The notes below the pieces were generated by a model. It made no database searches and was not told the DNA's origin. It saw only the letters and a list, made by a program, of their open reading frames with translations. A stretch of DNA of 64,000 nucleotides from Phoebastria nigripes (Eukaryota; Chordata; Aves; Procellariiformes; Diomedeidae): assembly GCA_035582835.1 (NCBI GenBank), contig JAYKAV010002408.1, forward strand, positions 725,145 through 789,144. The letters run 5' to 3'. This document shows positions 62,532-64,000 of this stretch, piece by piece. The position numbers were made by a program, and so were the translations under genes. Each line of letters opens with the position of its first letter. The first letter of the stretch is position 1.

Positions 62532-62836
62532 TTTAACAAAGTAGGTATGATGAGATGGATTACTTTTTCCCTGTAGAAACAAAATAAAATGAGAGGTCTC
62601 TTATACATGTAAATGTTACAAAAATCTTACCAAATACATGACAATTCTTGAATTATCTTTGTTCTCTTGAACTAGAGAAAATCCAGTTCCTCAATGGTCA
62701 CAGAAAAGAAATACAGAAGACTTAGGAAGCCTCTCCATACCTGTAACACAACCCTCTTCTCTCTGCTAACCCTTTGGTTGTCACATACAGCACACTGCAC
62801 ATTTGTCGAAATGTCATGGCAGACTTGCTTCTCCCA

Positions 62837-62852
62837 AACACCAGAGGGCTGG
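62837..62852 (+). promoter_or_regulatory. weak candidate CTCF-binding motif
   Basis: AACACCAGAGGGCTGG contains CACCAGAGGGC of the CTCF core, but the following bases and the leading CC are imperfect. Confidence 0.3.
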
Positions 62853-63525
62853 ACGAAGGATTTTTCCAACAGAAACTAGTACCTAGAGGACTTTTGAGCC
62901 TTAAGTATACAGTAGGAGTAAAGAGCTAGAGAAGCGGAAGCTAATATTTTCAAAAATTTGATTTTTATTAGTTAGCTGCATTCAGAATTCAGTGCCTAAT
63001 TTAGGGAAGGCTTCCATTAGGGACTGGTTTTCCTATCGAGAATGAAAATGCTGTGAGCTTGAACAAGGTTTTGAGCTAAACAGAATCAAATCTATTAAGG
63101 TTTCCGGAGGAAAAGCTAGTGTGTAAAAGATGTTTACTCTGGATTTTTTTGATTTGTTTGATTGCAAACCTTAGTGCTTCCTTTGAGTATTATGAAAAAT
63201 TCCCAAATTTCCTGAATTCCCCCTTCTTTTGAACTTGCCTTTCTGCTTTCCTCTTTTAACCGAATTTGGTTTAAGGTTTTCAAGGGCACATTTGCTGTCT
63301 TTTCTTTGAAGTGAAGCCTAAGTCCTTAAAGCCTTAAGTGGTGAGAATTTATTAGTTAGAAAGAGTGGGAAAGAGTAAGCAAGAGTTTTCTGATATTCTA
63401 AACAGAAAATCTTATGAACCATTCCCCATACACACACTTCAAATGAAAAATTTTCATTAAAGTTTTAAATTTGAAAAATGCTGACAAGTCTTATTCTTAA
63501 GACTCAACATTTGTATTTGTATTCT

Positions 63526-63551
63526 TGTTTGTTTGTTCGTTTGTTTGTTTT
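63526..63551 (+). repeat. (GTTT)n simple repeat
   Basis: About six GTTT units with one T-to-C change (GTTC) in the middle. Confidence 0.85.
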
Positions 63552-64000
63552 AAGGAGCTTTGAAACCCTTGTGGGATTAAGTTGAAATGCCTGTACTGAA
63601 TGTTAATTGAAACTGGTCACTGCATTATGTTAAGTAAAAATCCCAGCTCAAGAATGTGATTAAATGTTTCAGCCTTACAATTGCATCTCTGGATGGCTGT
63701 AAATACATTTTGAAATTAAACTCTTGGTTGGTGATAGAAGGTGATTTACACCTGTTACATGTCAGTGATGCAACTTTTATAGGATAATTTAAGTTCATTT
63801 TGTCTCTAGCTTTTGAAGTATTCACTCTCTTGAGTGCTTATTATGTTTTTGCTTGGCTATTTTTGTCATAAAGAATCACTTAATTCAGAAAAAGAGGTTG
63901 GGTATGCTGCAAAACGCAACAAACTTCACTGTGTCGTGTTTTACTACACAGTAGATGTCTTTCAGTGAGAGATGTACAAAAGAGTATTTACGTGAAAATT

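Larger units (their letters stand above)
58706..64000. other. AT-rich unique DNA, no gene recognised
   Basis: No gene or known retroelement recognised up to the window end. It holds an A15-type run (about 60043-60058), a TTTGG repeat, a GTTT repeat and one CTCF-like motif listed separately. Confidence 0.5.

Noticed and set aside
1..64000. tRNA, rRNA, CRISPR or bacterial-type operon features
   Set aside because: No tRNA B-box with matching A-box was seen, there is no rRNA-like sequence, and the CR1/LTR content shows this is vertebrate nuclear DNA, where CRISPR arrays and operons are not expected.

Overview
The window looks like nuclear DNA of a bird. CR1 non-LTR retrotransposons end in the avian octamer tail (ATTCTATG units, seen as 'tcatagaatcatagaat' when reversed). 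The LTRs that end in 'ggttaaaccacan(c/t)a' are, as I recall, widespread in bird genomes. The background is AT-rich, with scattered single Ns from the assembly. I cannot name the species.

I find no host protein-coding gene, tRNA or rRNA that I can defend. The stretch reads as a gene desert or the inside of a very large intron. Every coding-like region with a recognisable domain is a dead retroelement open reading frame. The other open frames are short and unrecognised, or sit in stop-poor GC-rich LTR sequence.

Layout. 18-390: internally deleted CR1 (-). 1924-2133: probable very old L1-like reverse transcriptase relic (+). 5820-6603: GC-rich solo LTR 'A' (-). 8147-9188: CR1 (-). 13371-13965: solo LTR 'E' (-). 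16350-17935: CR1 (+) with a pentamer microsatellite tail. 20505-21715: older CR1 (-). 32843-33185: very old CR1-like remnant (-). 36804-36931: LTR fragment 'C' (-). 37340-37531: short CR1 (-). 38488-39011: GC-rich solo LTR 'B' (+). 46800-49653: the longest CR1 (+), interrupted at 47781-47950 by a second, internally deleted CR1 (-). 52815-53351: solo LTR 'D' (+) with TATA box, poly(A) signal and an exact 6-bp target duplication. 57808-58705: second very old CR1-like remnant (-). The rest is AT-rich unique DNA with simple repeats, three CTCF-like motifs, one G-quadruplex motif and a dense homeodomain-site cluster.

There is no gene network to describe. The main interest is retroelement history. 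The inverted GC-rich LTR pair A/B is almost identical in its core but diverged at both ends. A common 3' (U5) module occurs in LTRs whose 5' halves are unrelated and whose target duplications differ in length. Two CR1 copies have lost their middles, and one of these is nested in another CR1. I see no convincing sign of a novel biological system.
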